From Rusavskia elegans (Eukaryota > Ascomycota > Lecanoromycetes > Teloschistales > Teloschistaceae): a stretch of 64,000 nt of DNA. Shown in pieces: positions 1 to 12,607 of the stretch; the stretch's first letter is position 1; the number at the start of each line of letters is the position of its first letter. The stretch is taken from assembly GCA_011316305.1 (NCBI GenBank), contig SAUG01000154.1, forward strand, positions 1 through 64,000, in the 5' to 3' direction. The notes under the pieces are model-generated. The model searched no databases, was not told the origin of the DNA, and was given only the letters and a program-made list of their open reading frames with translations. A program made the translations under genes and the position numbers.

Positions 1-948
1 TATATATATATATATATTTTATCAATATTATATACGGCAACGATTATTGTATTTTACGTGCAAAGAAATTTTTACAGCCAAAGATATACAGTTCGTCAGG
101 CAAGATTTACAGCGTAGTCAATTACTTCTATTTGACTATTTCTTTCTTTATTCGCGATTACGAATTCTCTACTATATTCAAATACTTTATATTTCTTTCT
201 CGACGTTATATATAGTTATCAGCTTCTAATATCTCCGCTATATCTATCTATTATACTATAAAGTATCTATCTATAGTTTTCGCCTCGGCTATATTTATTA
301 TATAAGTTATATCTAAACGTTCCGCTAAGCTATTAAAATACTCTTTTATCGGTATAATATTAAAAGGGTTACTAGCTATAAAACGGTCGCTAGCTAGTAC
401 GCTAGCTATTATAGCTAAAAGCTTTACCCGATCGATTAAATTAAAAGGGAGTAAAGAAGTCGGATAGCGCGTTTTAAAAACGGTAAAGAAACTATTTATA
501 TCGAAGTTAGAATAGTTTATTCTAGCTACTATAAAGTAATCGACGACCGCGTAGATAGATATAGTTATTATAGATATTGAAAGGTATTACTATCTGGTTT
601 AACTTATAGCTATAGCTATTACGGGAATATATACGTACGTAAAGAGTTTTAGTAAATCGTAGTACTTGCGAGGGATATTACAGAGCTTATATTACTAGTA
701 AAAGAAAAAGAAAAAGCGATAACTACGAGGTATACTTATCTATAAAAATTCGATATTAAATTATCGGTAGAAGAATATATTATATTACTAAGTGAATTTA
801 AATCAATATTCTATTAAACCGTTATTTACGTTAATAGAACCAGGATATAAATTCTACTACTATATATTCGATACTCGTATATTAACGCTTGATTTATTTA
901 CCGAACCACTAGTTCATCGGATACTAAAACCGAAACAAGTTAACTAAA
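1..948 (+). repeat. R943 repeat, copy 1 (5' end outside the window)
   Basis: This is a member of the R943 family. It opens in the (TA)n run that lies about 40 bases into complete copies and ends in the family's 3' signature (ACAAATAACTAAA in good copies, here changed by RIP). The antisense strand keeps a reading frame shared with other copies, including FNLIDRVKLLA, interrupted only by TAG/TAA. No TSD can be checked because the left end is off the window. Confidence 0.75.
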
Positions 949-1853
949 TATATATATATTTTATCAACGTTATATACGGTAACAATTGTTGTATTTCACG
1001 TGTAATAAAGAAATTTTTATAGCTAAACTTCGTTAGACAAGGTTTACAGCGTAGTTAATTATTTCAATTTAACTATTTTCTTTTTTATTCGATTACGAAT
1101 CCTCTATTATATAAATATAACTTCGTTACTCGTAGTCTTCGGTCTATTAGTTCTTCCTCGAAGTTATAAAAAATTAGGAGTATCTAATATTTCTGCTATA
1201 TCTATCTACTATACTGCGAAGTAATTATCTATATTTATTATATCGGCTATACTTATTATATAACCTGTATCTAAACGTTCCGTTAAACTATTAAACTACT
1301 CTTTAACCTATTTAACTTTAAAAGAATTACTAGGTAGTAAGCTAATAACTACGACTAGAAGCTATACCCGGTCGATTAGATTAAAAAAAGATAGGAAAGT
1401 CGGATAGCGCGTTTTAAAAACGATAAAAGAGAAATTTAGGTTAAAGTCGAAATAGGTTATTCTAGTTATAATAAAATAGTCGACGACTATATAAATAGAT
1501 ATAGTTATTATAAATATAGATACTACCGTCTGGTTTAGCTTATAGCTATAGCTATTACGGGAATATATATATATATAAAGACTTTTAAATTTATATTAGT
1601 AGTAAAAGAAGAAAAAACGATAACTGCGAGGTATATTTATCTATAAAAGTTTCTACGTTAAATTATCGATAGAAGGATATATTATATTACTAAGTAAATT
1701 TAAATTAAAATTCTATAGAAAAAACTGTTATTTATATAAACTAAATAGGAATATAAATTCTACTATCGTAGTTTTAATATTAGTATATTAACGTTTAATT
1801 TGCCTACCGAACCATTGGTTTATCGGATACTAAAACCAAAACAAATAATTAAA
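949..1853 (+). repeat. R943 repeat, copy 2, tandem to copy 1
   Basis: A second R943 copy follows the first head to tail. It starts directly in the (TA)n run and lacks the first roughly 40 bases (CCCTTTTGG and following) seen in complete copies. It is heavily RIPped and ends at the family 3' end near 1853. Confidence 0.75.
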
Positions 1854-2411
1854 TAAAAATTTTTAATAACTTTAAAATTAAAAAAAAAATACAGATTTTT
1901 TTTAAAACAAATAACTTTTTTAAAATTTATAATGAAACAAAAAACTATTAAAATAGAAGTAAATAAATTAAAAGTAATTAAAAAAAATCTATATTAAAAA
2001 ATAAAAAAAAATATATAAAGTTTTTTTAGTTTTACTAGATTCTATTAAAAAATCTAATCTTTTATTTATAGTTTTCTATTATTCTTTAATAGATATACTA
2101 TAAAATAATATACTATTCTAGTAAAGAAAAATTGAAAATAAAACTTTTAAAAAACTAAAATAAAATTTTATAAATAAAGAGATTCTAGAATTTTTAAATC
2201 CGAAAAGATAATCTATATATTATATAAAGGTTTTAAATTGAATTTTCTAACTATATATAATATTAAAAGGTAGATTTTTCAACTTCTATACAAAGATGTT
2301 AATTCTAATAGAAATTAACTATATAATAACGAATATAAAAATACTAGTAATCGTAGTAGATTTTATATATTAAAAGATTTATATAAAAGAAACGTTAAAA
2401 ATATATAGGTT
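1854..2411. other. AT-rich spacer
   Basis: Very A+T-rich sequence between R943 and the first TyP element. I see no repeat copy, reading frame or RNA gene in it. Confidence 0.5.
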
Positions 2412-3285
2412 TTTTACGTCTATGACATTATAAAAATACCAGCGTTGGATTGGCCAGGCGAAAAACTAAGTAGCGCAGAGCCGCGCTAACCGTAAAGGCC
2501 GCTTTTATAAGCCGATAATAAGTATCTACGGCTTTACTCGGCTATAGCGGCTACTTTTATCTAAATATATCGCTTTTCATTTCTATTAGATAGCTTCTTT
2601 TATTCGTCGTTAGTATAATTACTAAATACTACCTTGTACCTCTTTTAAAATTAACTATATAATATAAACGCTTTATAATATCATATATTAATCTTTATAG
2701 CTATATCTAGATTGGCCGTCGGATCGGATTTTATATTCGGATTAGTTTATCCGATCCGATCTAGATCGAAATAGATTAAAATATAATCCGATCCGATCGG
2801 ATTTAGAATTCTAAATCGTAATTCGATCCGATTCGTAAAAACTACGAAATTCTAGTATAAAAGTATAAAGCTGGTATAACTTTTATATAAATTTATTAAA
2901 AAAAACTCTAATTAACTAACTATATTGGCTGGAAAAATACTAATTAAAAAAAATATATTATCTAAATATATTATCTTTATTAAATCAATTAAAATATAAT
3001 ATATTATTTTCATTTTATAGTCGAATTAGATTCGGATCGAGTTATTAAATAATCCGACTCGGATTCGATCTGCTAAAACTCGAATCGGGTCTAAATCGGA
3101 TTACTAAAATCGGGTCGGATACCCGACGGTTCGATAGAAATCTGATCCGAACCGACCAGTCTAACTATACGAGATTAGTTACGATAATCTATACTAGAAT
3201 TCCTTTACGATTTATTTATTCGAACTATATTAATAGCTAGAGCTAGGTTCGAACGCAGCGCCTTCCAATATATAAAGATATTATA
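2412..3285 (+). repeat. 5' LTR of TyP-1, interrupted by a MITE
   Basis: Homologous to the other TyP LTRs in reverse orientation relative to TyP-2. It ends in GATATTATA, the RIPped form of GACGTTACA, and is followed by a TTTTAATAATCCGG primer-binding region that matches TyP-2. The MITE at 2708-3163 divides it. Confidence 0.8.
2708..3163. mobile_element. hAT-like MITE in the TyP-1 LTR
   Basis: 456 bp element with termini TAGATTGGCC and GACCAGTCTA, flanked by GCTATATC and ACTATACG (an imperfect 8 bp TSD). The interior is full of short runs related to GATCCGATC and TCGGGTCGG, as in the other copies. It has no coding capacity. Confidence 0.75.
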
Positions 3286-5099
3286 TTTTAATAATCCGGA
3301 AAATAGATAAAAATCGAATTTTTATATAATTAACGTTATTTAAATAATCTATAGAAGTATTAGCTTATTTATAAACTACTAGAAATATCTTATTAGAAAA
3401 CTATTTAAAATAGTTCGACGTTCCTTTAATTAGAAAAATAAAATTTTATTTTATAGAAAACATTTATAATATAGATACTACTAAAATTAAATACCAAACC
3501 AATTTTCTTTAAATACGGAATAATAGATATAAGAAATACATAGTTTTTAATATTATAAAAATATATAGAGATATATATTTTATATTATTTTAATTTATAA
3601 AATAGAATTTAAAAATCGAATCGACGACGAGATAGATAAAAATATATAAAACTATCTATTTAAAATATCTAAAAAACTAGCCGAGATAAAAGAAATTATA
3701 ATATTTCTATACAGAAATAGTAGATTAAAAAAGAATTAGCTACTATAGATAAAATTCTATAACTAACTAGAAAATTCCAAAATATATTAAAAGAGTCGGA
3801 AAGAAGACTATCTTTATCGATTTATATTTAGAAAGACTATAAAATTATTTTAATAGATTTTAATAAATTGAAAGCCAAATTATATTACAGATTGAATAAT
3901 AAATAATCGAAAGTATTAATATAATATATTAATTATAAATTTAACAGAAAATATATACGCTCTTTTAAATTAAAAACAGAAGAATCGATAATATTTATTT
4001 CTAAAAAGAAATAAATACTTCCGATTTTATATCGATTTTAGAAGATTTAATATAGTAATATTTAAAGATAAATATCTCTTTCCGCTCCTAATAGACTTTT
4101 AAAATAGAATCGAGAAAGCAAAGTAGTTTATAAAATTTAATTAAAAGGACGTCTTTAATCTACTAAAATCAAAATAGGAAGTAAATAGAAAATAATATTT
4201 AAAATAAAGTATAGACTATTTAAATATTTAGTTATATTTTTCGGATTTATAAATACGTTCGCGATTCTATAACGCGCTATTAATAAGATATTATATTACT
4301 AATTTAATGCTTCTATTATAGTCTATATAGATGACGTATTAATATTTTCTAAAACAAGAAATTAATACGAATCGTAAACTAATAAAATACTTTAAGAATT
4401 TAGAAAATATAACTTTAAAATTATAGAAAAAAATCGGAATTTTTAAAAAGAAAAATGATCTTTTTAGATTACGTAATTAAACTAGAAAGTATTATAATAG
4501 AAGCTAGTCAACTAAAACTAATTAAAAGAATTACTAATTCTAAAAAGTAAAAATAAAATATCAAAATTTTTAAATTTATAGATTTTCATTCGAATATAAA
4601 AAAAAAATATATAAAAATAACTATTTTTTTAACAGATTTATTATAAATTAATAGAACTTTCTAATAGATACGAATCGAAAATAGAGTATTTAAAAAACTT
4701 AAAGAAAGTTTCGCTAATAAAAACGTTCTAGAAATTTTCGATCTAGATAAATAGATATTTCTATATACGGACGTTTCGGATAGAATATTCGAATCGTAAA
4801 TAATATAAAAAGGCAGGCTATTAGAATATTATATCATGAAATATTATCTATAAATATTAACTATATAATAGTATATAAAGGGTTTCTAGTAATAGTAATA
4901 TATCTAGTATATTGGAAAATATATATTTAAAGAATATTTAAAAAAGTAATAGTTTATATAGATTATAAAAATCATATATTACTTTTAGTAGATAAAAAAT
5001 TTAACTAAAAATAAAAACAATAGAAATAAAAAATTATATACTATAATTTTAAAATAAAATATATTAAATGTATATATTATATAGTTATAGATATTTCAA

Positions 5100-6068
5100 T
5101 CTTTTTGGAAGGCTCCTATCTGGAATTATATTAAGTTATTATATATATATATATATATATTCTATCAACGTTATATACGGCAACGATTGTTGTATTTTAT
5201 ATATAAAGAAATTTTCACAGCCAAAGATATATTCGTCAGGCAAGATTTATAACGTAGTTAATTACTTCTATTTAACTATTTCCTTTTTTATTCGATTACG
5301 AATTTTCTACTATATCTAAATATTATATATTCAGTCCTTCCTCGACGTTATATATAATTATCAGCTTCCAATATTTCCGCTATATCTACTTGCTATACTG
5401 CGAAGTAATTATCTATATCCGTCGCCTCGGCTATATTTATTATATAACCCGTATCTAAACGCTCCGCTAAGCTATTAAAATACTCTTTAGCCCGCGTAGC
5501 TTTAAAAGGGTCGCTAGCTATAGAATCGCCTACTAGTACGCTAGCTACTATAGCTAGAAGCTTTACCCGATCGATTAAGTTAAAAGGGGATAGAGAGGTC
5601 GGATAGCGCGTTTTAAAGGCGGTAAAGAGAAAATCTTTATCGAAATCGGAATAGGTTACTCTAGCTATAATAAAATAGTCGACGACCGCGCGGGTAAATA
5701 TAGTTATTATAGATAAAGATACTACCGTCTAATTTAGTTACAGTATAGCTATTACGGAAATATATACGTACGTAAAGGGTTTTAGTAAATTATAGTACTT
5801 GCGAGGGGCTTATATTACTAGTAAAAGAAAAAGAAGCGATAACTACGAGGTATACTTATTTATAAAAATTTCTACGTTAAGTTATCGATAGAAAGATACG
5901 TTAAATTACTAGGTAAATTTAAATTAAAATTCTATAGACCCGGTATTTATATTATCTAAACTAGGGTATAAGTTCTACTACCGTATATTTAATACTGGTA
6001 TACTAACGTTTAATTTGCTTAACGAACTACTGGTTTACCGAGTACTAAAGCTAAAACAAATAACTAAA
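5100..6068 (+). repeat. R943 repeat inserted in TyP-1 pol
   Basis: Near full-length copy (969 bp). The flanks are TAGATATTTCAA at 5088-5099 and TAGGTATTTTAA at 6069-6080, a 12 bp TSD whose two differences are RIP-type transitions. The internal order is a (TA)n run, ACGGCAACGATTG, then the antisense frame region, then the 3' end. Confidence 0.85.
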
Positions 6069-6323
6069 TAGGTATTTTAAATCGAAGAATAGATTATAAA
6101 GTAGCGGAAAAATTAATTAAACTATTACTAAACAAAATAGTAATTTTCTAAAAAGAATAGAAGTTTCCGAAGAAAATAACGATATTATTTACTAGATCTA
6201 AAACCATTGAACTTTAGAATAATAAAAAATTACAAAAATATTAAATATAAAAATCTTTAAAAAGTAAATTAAAGAATATATTAGAAATTACCCGAAATAT
6301 ATAATAATAATAAAAATCGATTA

Positions 6324-6944
6324 TATCAGCGAATCCTAAAATGGATTTTTAGATTAGACCGGCAGACAGCTATCTCAATCTAAATAATCTAAAAATCCAA
6401 ATAATCCAAAAATCCAAAAAATAGATTTTCGATAGATTAGAGCTCTAATAGTATCTATAGTATAAAAATCTGCTTAGTAAGCAGCCTAAAATAGTATCTA
6501 TATATAGGCTAGAAATAAATCTATATAACCTAAATCGAAAATTAGGTTTAGCGGCCGCCGCTAAAAGCGAGAATAACGGAAGTCGAATATCTATTTAATA
6601 AACTATACTAGACCTATTTAAATTAGATTCTAGTAAGAAAACCTAATATTATCGATCTAGACGAAGCTAGCCTAGCGGTATATATAGGCGTATATAGGCC
6701 TACTAACTAATAAAGACTTAAACGAATTTAAAATCGAATCTCTAAATCTTTTTAGCCGGTTTTAGTCGTCTTAGCCGCTTAGCCGTCTTAGCCGTTTTAG
6801 CCGCGTAGCTATATAGCTTCGGGTATACCCGAAACCGACTAATAAGCCGCTTATAAGCCGCTTTTAGCCGTACCGGCTGAAAACCGGCTAAGACGGCTAA
6901 AACGGCTAAAACCGGCTTTAAACCGGTTTTGGAAAATGCTGATG
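6324..6944. mobile_element. PAL630 element, older copy
   Basis: Starts TATCAGCGAATCC and ends AATGCTGATG. It is a close homologue of 50537-51167. Runs of TTAGCCG on the left face CGGCTAA on the right, forming a large imperfect hairpin at about 6755-6920. Most CpA/TpG have been lost. It interrupts the integrase part of TyP-1 pol. Confidence 0.75.
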
Positions 6945-8012
6945 TAAATAAAATTAGTAAATTATATTTTATTTAGTTATCGGATGACTTATACTAGTAA
7001 GTTACTATAGATTTCGTAATAGAAATATCCGAATCAATCGACCCGTATATATAAATATAAGATAATAGTAATAATTATAACTATTTTAACGAAATATATA
7101 AAATTTATATAATATAAAATAAAAATAATAGTAGAATAATATTTCTTTAAATTATGAAAAACGGATTTTTACGAAAACCGTAAACGGAATCGTAGAAAAA
7201 ATTATAATTGATAGGAATAAACTTTTTATATTAAGTTTTATTAAAATATTTATCTAAATAGTTGAAATAAAATAGATAATATCGATATTCTTTTATTTAT
7301 AGATTGATAGTTAAATTGAATAGATAATTTAAATATTAGAAATATACTTTAGAATCTGTTATTTAAAAGAAAAGAAAAATTATATCTAATTTCTATCGAT
7401 AGTATAAATATTAATTAATTTATTATATAATAAAAATATTTAAATTATACCCGATAAATCACTATATAGTAAAAAGTTAAAGTAAAAAGTAGTTTTAAAT
7501 ACTAAAAACCCCGCAGCCTAAATATTTATAAATAAACTAAAAAATAACTAGTAAAAAACTAAATTAAAAATCTAAAAAGCAAGAAATATAATAAAAGAAA
7601 GACTAGATAAATCTAAAAAGAACTATAATATTAAAAAAAATATCCTTTTATTAACTAAAAATTTATTAGATAGATAATTAGATAAACTATATATAAAAGC
7701 TTTCTTGATATAAAATGTTTAAAAAAATAACGATATATTTAAAATTACCGACTATAGAGATCTTTGTAAAATTCTACGTCGATCTATTTAAAAAAAACTC
7801 TGTATAAAGTATCGCTAGTAAAATATTAGTTTTTTTAAAAAAAGAAAGAATTTAAAATCGAACGGATAATCGATAAAAAAAAGAAAATTGATAAATTTCT
7901 AATAAAATAGAAAAGATTTCCCGACGAAGAATATATTTAAGAACTAAAAAAGTACTTTATAAATATTTAAACAGCTTTAAAAAGATTTAATAAAAAAATA
8001 TAACGGAGGCCG

Positions 8013-8422
8013 TATTATATCTATAACTTTATAAAAGTACTAGCGCTAGATTAACCAGATAAAAAACTAATCAACGTAAGACCGCACTAGCTATAAAGAT
8101 CGTTTTTATAAGCCGATACTAAGTACCTGCGGCTATCTTCGGCTATAGCGGCTAATTTTATCTATATATATCGCTTTTTATTTCTATTAGATATCATCTT
8201 TTATTAGTTAATAATACAATTACTATATATTGCTCTATTCCTCTTTTATAATTAACTACGTAACGAAAACTCTTTGTAATATAATAACTTTCGCTGTACA
8301 GCTATATAAGATTAGTTATATTAGTCTATACTAAAATTCTTCTACTATTTAATAGTTCGGAATACGCCTACGGCTATAACTAGGTTCGAACGCAACGCCT
8401 TTTGATTTATAGAGACGTTACA
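8013..8422 (+). repeat. 3' LTR of TyP-1
   Basis: 410 bp LTR preceded by a purine-rich tract (AACGGAGGCCG) and ending in GACGTTACA. It pairs with 2412-3285. Confidence 0.8.
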
Positions 8423-8423
8423 C

Positions 8424-8698
8424 GGCTTTTTTTCTATATATATCGCTCTTTATAATCTAATAGATAGCTTCTTCCGTTAGTTATTAATATAACTATTAAA
8501 TACGGCTTCGGTTTATCTTTTATAGTTATTTATATAATAAACACTTTTCGTAATATTATAACTTTACCTTTATAATTATATAGGACTAGATTTAATATTC
8601 TATACTAGAGTTTCTTTACTATTTAGTAGCTCGGACCACGTCTACGGTTGTAGCTAGATTCGAATATAACGTTTTCTAATATACAGGAACGTTATATA
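8424..8698 (+). repeat. Truncated TyP/TyG-type LTR
   Basis: About 275 bp corresponding to the last two thirds of the LTR in sense orientation, directly behind the TyP-1 3' LTR. Its 5' third is missing. Confidence 0.7.
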
Positions 8699-8935
8699 AC
8701 TATACTAGTTAAAATGATTTTAGTTAATTAAATATATTATCTAAATAGTATATTTTAATTATAATTATTCAATATAATATTATAATATTATACTTTTATT
8801 CAAAGCGTAGTAGATTTTTATTAGATTTTCGGATTCGATCGGAAACCGATTGATTAATAAATCGAACCGATTCGATTTGTTAAAAAATCGGATCGGATTA
8901 TAGATACCAACGAAAAACTGTATCGAAGTTACGTT
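8699..8935. repeat. Degraded hAT-like MITE fragment
   Basis: Contains the MITE's internal AT block and GATCGG-type repeats, and ends next to TGTATCGAAG, as in other copies. Termini are not preserved. Confidence 0.4.
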
Positions 8936-9307
8936 TAAATCTAGCTATAACTATAGACGTAGTTCGAACTATTAAATAGTATATTAATTATAGTATAGAA
9001 GATAATATCTAGTTTTATATAGCCCAAAGAGTAAAGTTATAATATTATAAACAATATTTATTTTATAAGTAATTATAAAGAAAAAACGTAGGTAGTATTT
9101 AATAATTATATTAACGAATAATAAAAAAAGCTATTGAATAGAAATAAGAAATGATATATATATAGTAAAAAAACAAATCTATCTAATAAAACTAATCTAT
9201 TTAATAGAAGCGGTCCCGCGGGCCTAATAACTTGAATTAAATTAAGCTATTAGTCTGTATATCCGATTAATAAACGTAAATATTTACGTGGAATCGTAGA
9301 TATAATA
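8936..9307 (-). repeat. TyP-type LTR fragment
   Basis: Opposite orientation to the TyP-1 LTRs. It contains the GTAGACGTAGTTCGAACTATTAAATAG-type block and ends GTAGATATAATA. The outer end is lost. No associated internal region can be assigned. Confidence 0.65.
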
Positions 9308-10019
9308 CTATTTTGTTTTATAAAGATCGCTAGCTATAAAATGATTAGATAGACCGTCGGGTCGGGTTTCGAACCCGGGTTCGTATCCCGGGTTCGAATC
9401 GAATCGATTCCGACTTTTTTAAATACTAAACCGAGTCGGTTTCTATTTTTCTAGATATCGAATTAATTCGGTTTCGGGTCGAATCTAGATTTCCGGGTTC
9501 GATCTATAAAAATTATACGTATTATACTATATATAGAAGGTTTAATAGATCGAGTCGAATTTCCGTCTGTTTCTATTTTATAATTCGACCTAACTTTTAA
9601 TTCTAATTTTAGAAATAAATCTATATCGTTTAGTAAATCGGGTTAAATTAATTCGCTAAAACTCGGGTCGGGTTTCCGAAATATCGATAGGAACCCGTAT
9701 CGAAATAGCCAGTCTAAAAAGGACGCTAGCTAATACGCTAGCTACTACGATTGGAAACTTTATTCGGTTAATTAAATTAAAAGAAAATAAAAAGACCGGA
9801 TAGTATATTTTAAAAGCGATAAAGAAAAAATTATATAGAAATTAAATTAGATAATTCCAATTAAAATAAAACAATCGATGTCTATATAGATAAATATAGT
9901 TATTATAAATATAAAAGAACACTATAGTCTAATATAATTACAATACAACTAGTACGAAAGTATATATAGATATAAATAAAATTTAAATAAACTATAGTAT
10001 TTACGAAAAATATTATAGA
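9308..10019 (+). repeat. R943 fragment split by a MITE
   Basis: Pieces at 9308-9345 and 9717-10019 align to the middle of R943 (GATCGCTAGCTATAAAA, then ACGCTAGCTACTACG). Both outer ends are missing. The MITE at 9346-9716 interrupts it. Confidence 0.65.
9346..9716. mobile_element. hAT-like MITE
   Basis: 371 bp. The left end TAGATAGACCGTCGG is a mutated form of TAGACTGGCCGTCGG and the right end is ATAGCCAGTCTA. The flanks AAAATGAT and AAAAGGAC match at 6 of 8 positions. Confidence 0.7.
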
Positions 10020-10210
10020 TAGACCGGTTACTTCGATACGAGTTTCTATTAGTACTTCGGAAATTTAATTCGAACTTTAATAAATCGATTTAATTTATTC
10101 TACTAAACGACTTAGGTCGGTTTCTAATATTAGAACCGAAAACTAAATCGAGTTAAAAAATAAAAAATAATAGAAATCTAATTTAAATCGATTAATAATT
10201 ATATTAAATC
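10020..10210. repeat. hAT-like MITE fragment
   Basis: Begins TAGACCGGTTACTTCGATACG, resembling a MITE right end read in reverse. The other terminus is not recognisable. Confidence 0.45.
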
Positions 10211-12055
10211 GTCGAATACTATTGTTTTTAGAAATTAATATTATTTTAATTATATTATTTCTTTCAAATAAAATGAATAATTCAATTAATATAAAGCGAT
10301 AATAAATTTTATTTAATACTAAATATTATAATGACCGTAGTCTATATATTATAAACTATTTGAACTGCTTGAAACTTATATGGAATTCAATGGATATAGA
10401 AGTACTGGCCGATGGTACCGGCTAACTAAAACGCTGACTAAATATCGTTAACCGCGGCTTATTAGCTTTACGGGATTTATTATCTAATTAGGCCTAGCGT
10501 TCAGCTTTATTCGCTTGTTTATAGATAAACTTTCCACCTATATAGAAATATCAAGCTATTATCATTATTTTAAATCGATCTATAATATTATATTATCTTT
10601 GAAAAAAAATTCTAAATCGTATATTTTCTTTTCGGATCATTTAATTATATAAAGTTCGATTATTGACCAATTTATTATTTTCTAGCTATATTTCTAAATT
10701 TTTTATTAAATTTTTAATAAATTAAAAATCTTTAATTTAAATAGTAATTCGATTAATATAAATTACTATTAGATTAATATTTAAACAATATAAATATAAT
10801 CGTATATAAATAATAATATAATTTAAAAAAATGTTTATTTACAAGATAAATAATAATAAATACTTTTAGTAAATATTATAGAATCGCTAATACTATATTA
10901 AATATTTTTATATTTTTAATCGAACTAACTATTTTTATAGTAATTTTTTCGAAGATTTCGCGGAATAGTCTAGTAAATAGTATTTTTAGAATTAAATCAT
11001 CGAAAAATTTCTAGTAACCATAGATATTTCGCAGAATTATAATATTAGTTTTTTATTTATATTTCAATCGATATATTATTAGCTAAATAATTTAGGAAAT
11101 TTTTTTTTAGTATTATATTTTTATCGTTAATACTAGCGGATTTTCTTTTCTTTTATCTGATTCTACTATTTCTATTCTTTTTTAAATTTCTATAAATCGA
11201 TTTCGTAATATTATTACGTATTAGAATATCTTTTAACGCTATTATACAATTTATTATATTATTTTAATATATTACTATTTCGATTTATATATAGAATAGT
11301 TTATTTAAATAATATAATAGTCAATACAGTAATTAGTATAGTACGATATATATTAAAATATAAATTTATAATAAAAGTTAATTCCTATAATCGTCGGTTA
11401 GATTTCGGTTAAAATGAACGAATTTATATATTTCTATAAATCTCTAGCGTTTATAATTATATATCTTTTAAAAAAAAAGACGATTATTTTATATAGATTT
11501 TTATTAATATAGATTATAATTTATCTATATATCATATACGCTATTATCCAATTTATCGTTATATCTAAAATAAAATAACTATCTATAAAATCTAAATCGA
11601 TCGTAAACAGCGAATATAATAGAAAATAGTCAGAATCTAAATTTATATTCTATAAAAAAAAAAATTTAGATTATATTACTATATATAAACGTTTCTAAAA
11701 ACTAAACGAAATCGATATATAGAAAACTATAGACTTAGATATAAAATCTATTCAAAATATTATACTAGAAATACGGAAACGAATTATATAATTGGTAAAC
11801 GACTTTATAGTAATATAGTTAAATAATATAGAGTATTATAGATACAACTTTATATATAGTATTATACTATAAGACTAAGTCCAGAAATAAAGTTTTCTAA
11901 ATGAAAACGGAAAAAGTAATATTTATCGACAAGATAAAATAGAAACGGATTGAAATAATATATTAAAAAAACATATTAAAAATAAATAGAGTTGTTTAAT
12001 TTATAATATTTTTTTCCAATATTATTTTAAAGTTACTACAGCTATTAAAGATATA
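10211..12055. other. AT-rich region with no recognised element
   Basis: Long RIPped stretch without a family match or convincing domain. A patch at about 10,330-10,560 keeps more TpG and CpA than its surroundings and may be lower-copy sequence. No gene can be supported. Confidence 0.4.
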
Positions 12056-12458
12056 TATAACATCTCTATATATTAGGAAACGTCACGCTCGAACCTAGCT
12101 GTAACCGTAGATATAGTTCGAACTATTAAATAGTAAAAGAACTCTAATATAGATTATTATAACTAGTTCCGTATAGCTATAAAAGTAACGTTATAATATT
12201 ATAAAACCTCTTTATAATATAGTTAATTATAAAAAATTTTTAGAATATTATTAAGTAATTATATTAATAATTAGTGAAAGAAGTTATCTAATAGAAATAG
12301 AGAGCGATATATATAGTAAAAGAGCTATTACGCCCGATAGAGCTAATTTATTGAATAGAAGCAGTTCTACGGTTCTAGCGGTTCCAACTAGACTGAACTA
12401 TTAGTCCGTTTAGTTAATTAATAAGTATAAGTATATCTACAGAATTATAGATATAATA
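12056..12458 (-). repeat. TyP-type LTR
   Basis: Starts TATAACATCTC and ends AGATATAATA, followed by CAGTCTCTTTTATAACG, the complement of the polypurine tract of a minus-strand element. It is therefore the 3' LTR of a minus-strand copy whose interior is now lost beyond about 12,500. Confidence 0.7.
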
Positions 12459-12519
12459 CAGTCTCTTTTATAACGTTTTTTATCTAGTATTTATTAACTA
12501 CGAAGTATAAATCTATTCG

Positions 12520-12557
12520 TCTTTTCTTTTTTTTTTTCTTTTTTTTTTTTTTTTTTA
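12520..12557. repeat. Poly(T) tract
   Basis: Nearly pure T run with a few C interruptions. It lies about 50 bases outside the 3' end of a reversed R943 copy, so it reads as an A-rich tail on the minus strand. Confidence 0.6.
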
Positions 12558-12607
12558 GTATTTAGCTTTCTACTATACGCTGTCGTATTTTTTATTTTGG
12601 ATACTAC

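Larger units (their letters stand above)
3330..7990 (+). pseudogene. TyP-1 pol (RT, RNase H, integrase), RIP-inactivated
   Basis: Degenerate Ty3/gypsy polyprotein. The RT catalytic box reads VYIDDVLIFS at 4321-4350, so the YxDD aspartates survive. RNase H shows YTDVSD near 4761-4780 and a DYKN motif (family DHKN) near 4960. After the R943 insertion the frame resumes with RRIDY at about 6080. After PAL630 an integrase core begins DFVIEISESIDPY near 7010, and a segment equivalent to the HPQTDGQTER region lies near 7290-7330. TAG and TAA stops replace Gln and Trp codons throughout. Nothing resembling Gag or a retropepsin is seen before RT. The family normally makes cDNA and inserts it; this copy cannot. 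Confidence 0.85.
2412..8422 (+). mobile_element. TyP-1: Ty3/gypsy LTR element, pol-only, with three nested insertions
   Basis: The LTRs are at 2412-3285 (split by a MITE) and 8013-8422. Each is about 410 bp once the insertion is removed. The internal region carries RT, RNase H and integrase on the plus strand. A MITE (2708-3163), an R943 copy (5100-6068) and a PAL630 copy (6324-6944) are nested inside. Removing them and their duplications leaves about 3,947 bp, close to the 3,976 bp of TyP-2. Only about 650 bases separate the 5' LTR from the RT region, and I find no Gag or zinc knuckle there. The flanking five bases, AGGTT and CGGCT, match poorly, so the TSD is doubtful. All reading frames are broken by RIP. 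Confidence 0.85.

Noticed and set aside
47..229. 60-codon open frame, with similar ones at 5068-5319, 14105-14311 and 17053-17241 (-)
   Set aside because: All four are the same AT-rich 5' region of R943 copies. They have no consistent start and are low-complexity, so they are repeat sequence rather than genes.
8423..8427. TSD of TyP-1 (AGGTT against CGGCT)
   Set aside because: Only three of five positions match exactly. It is not used as evidence for the element's boundaries.
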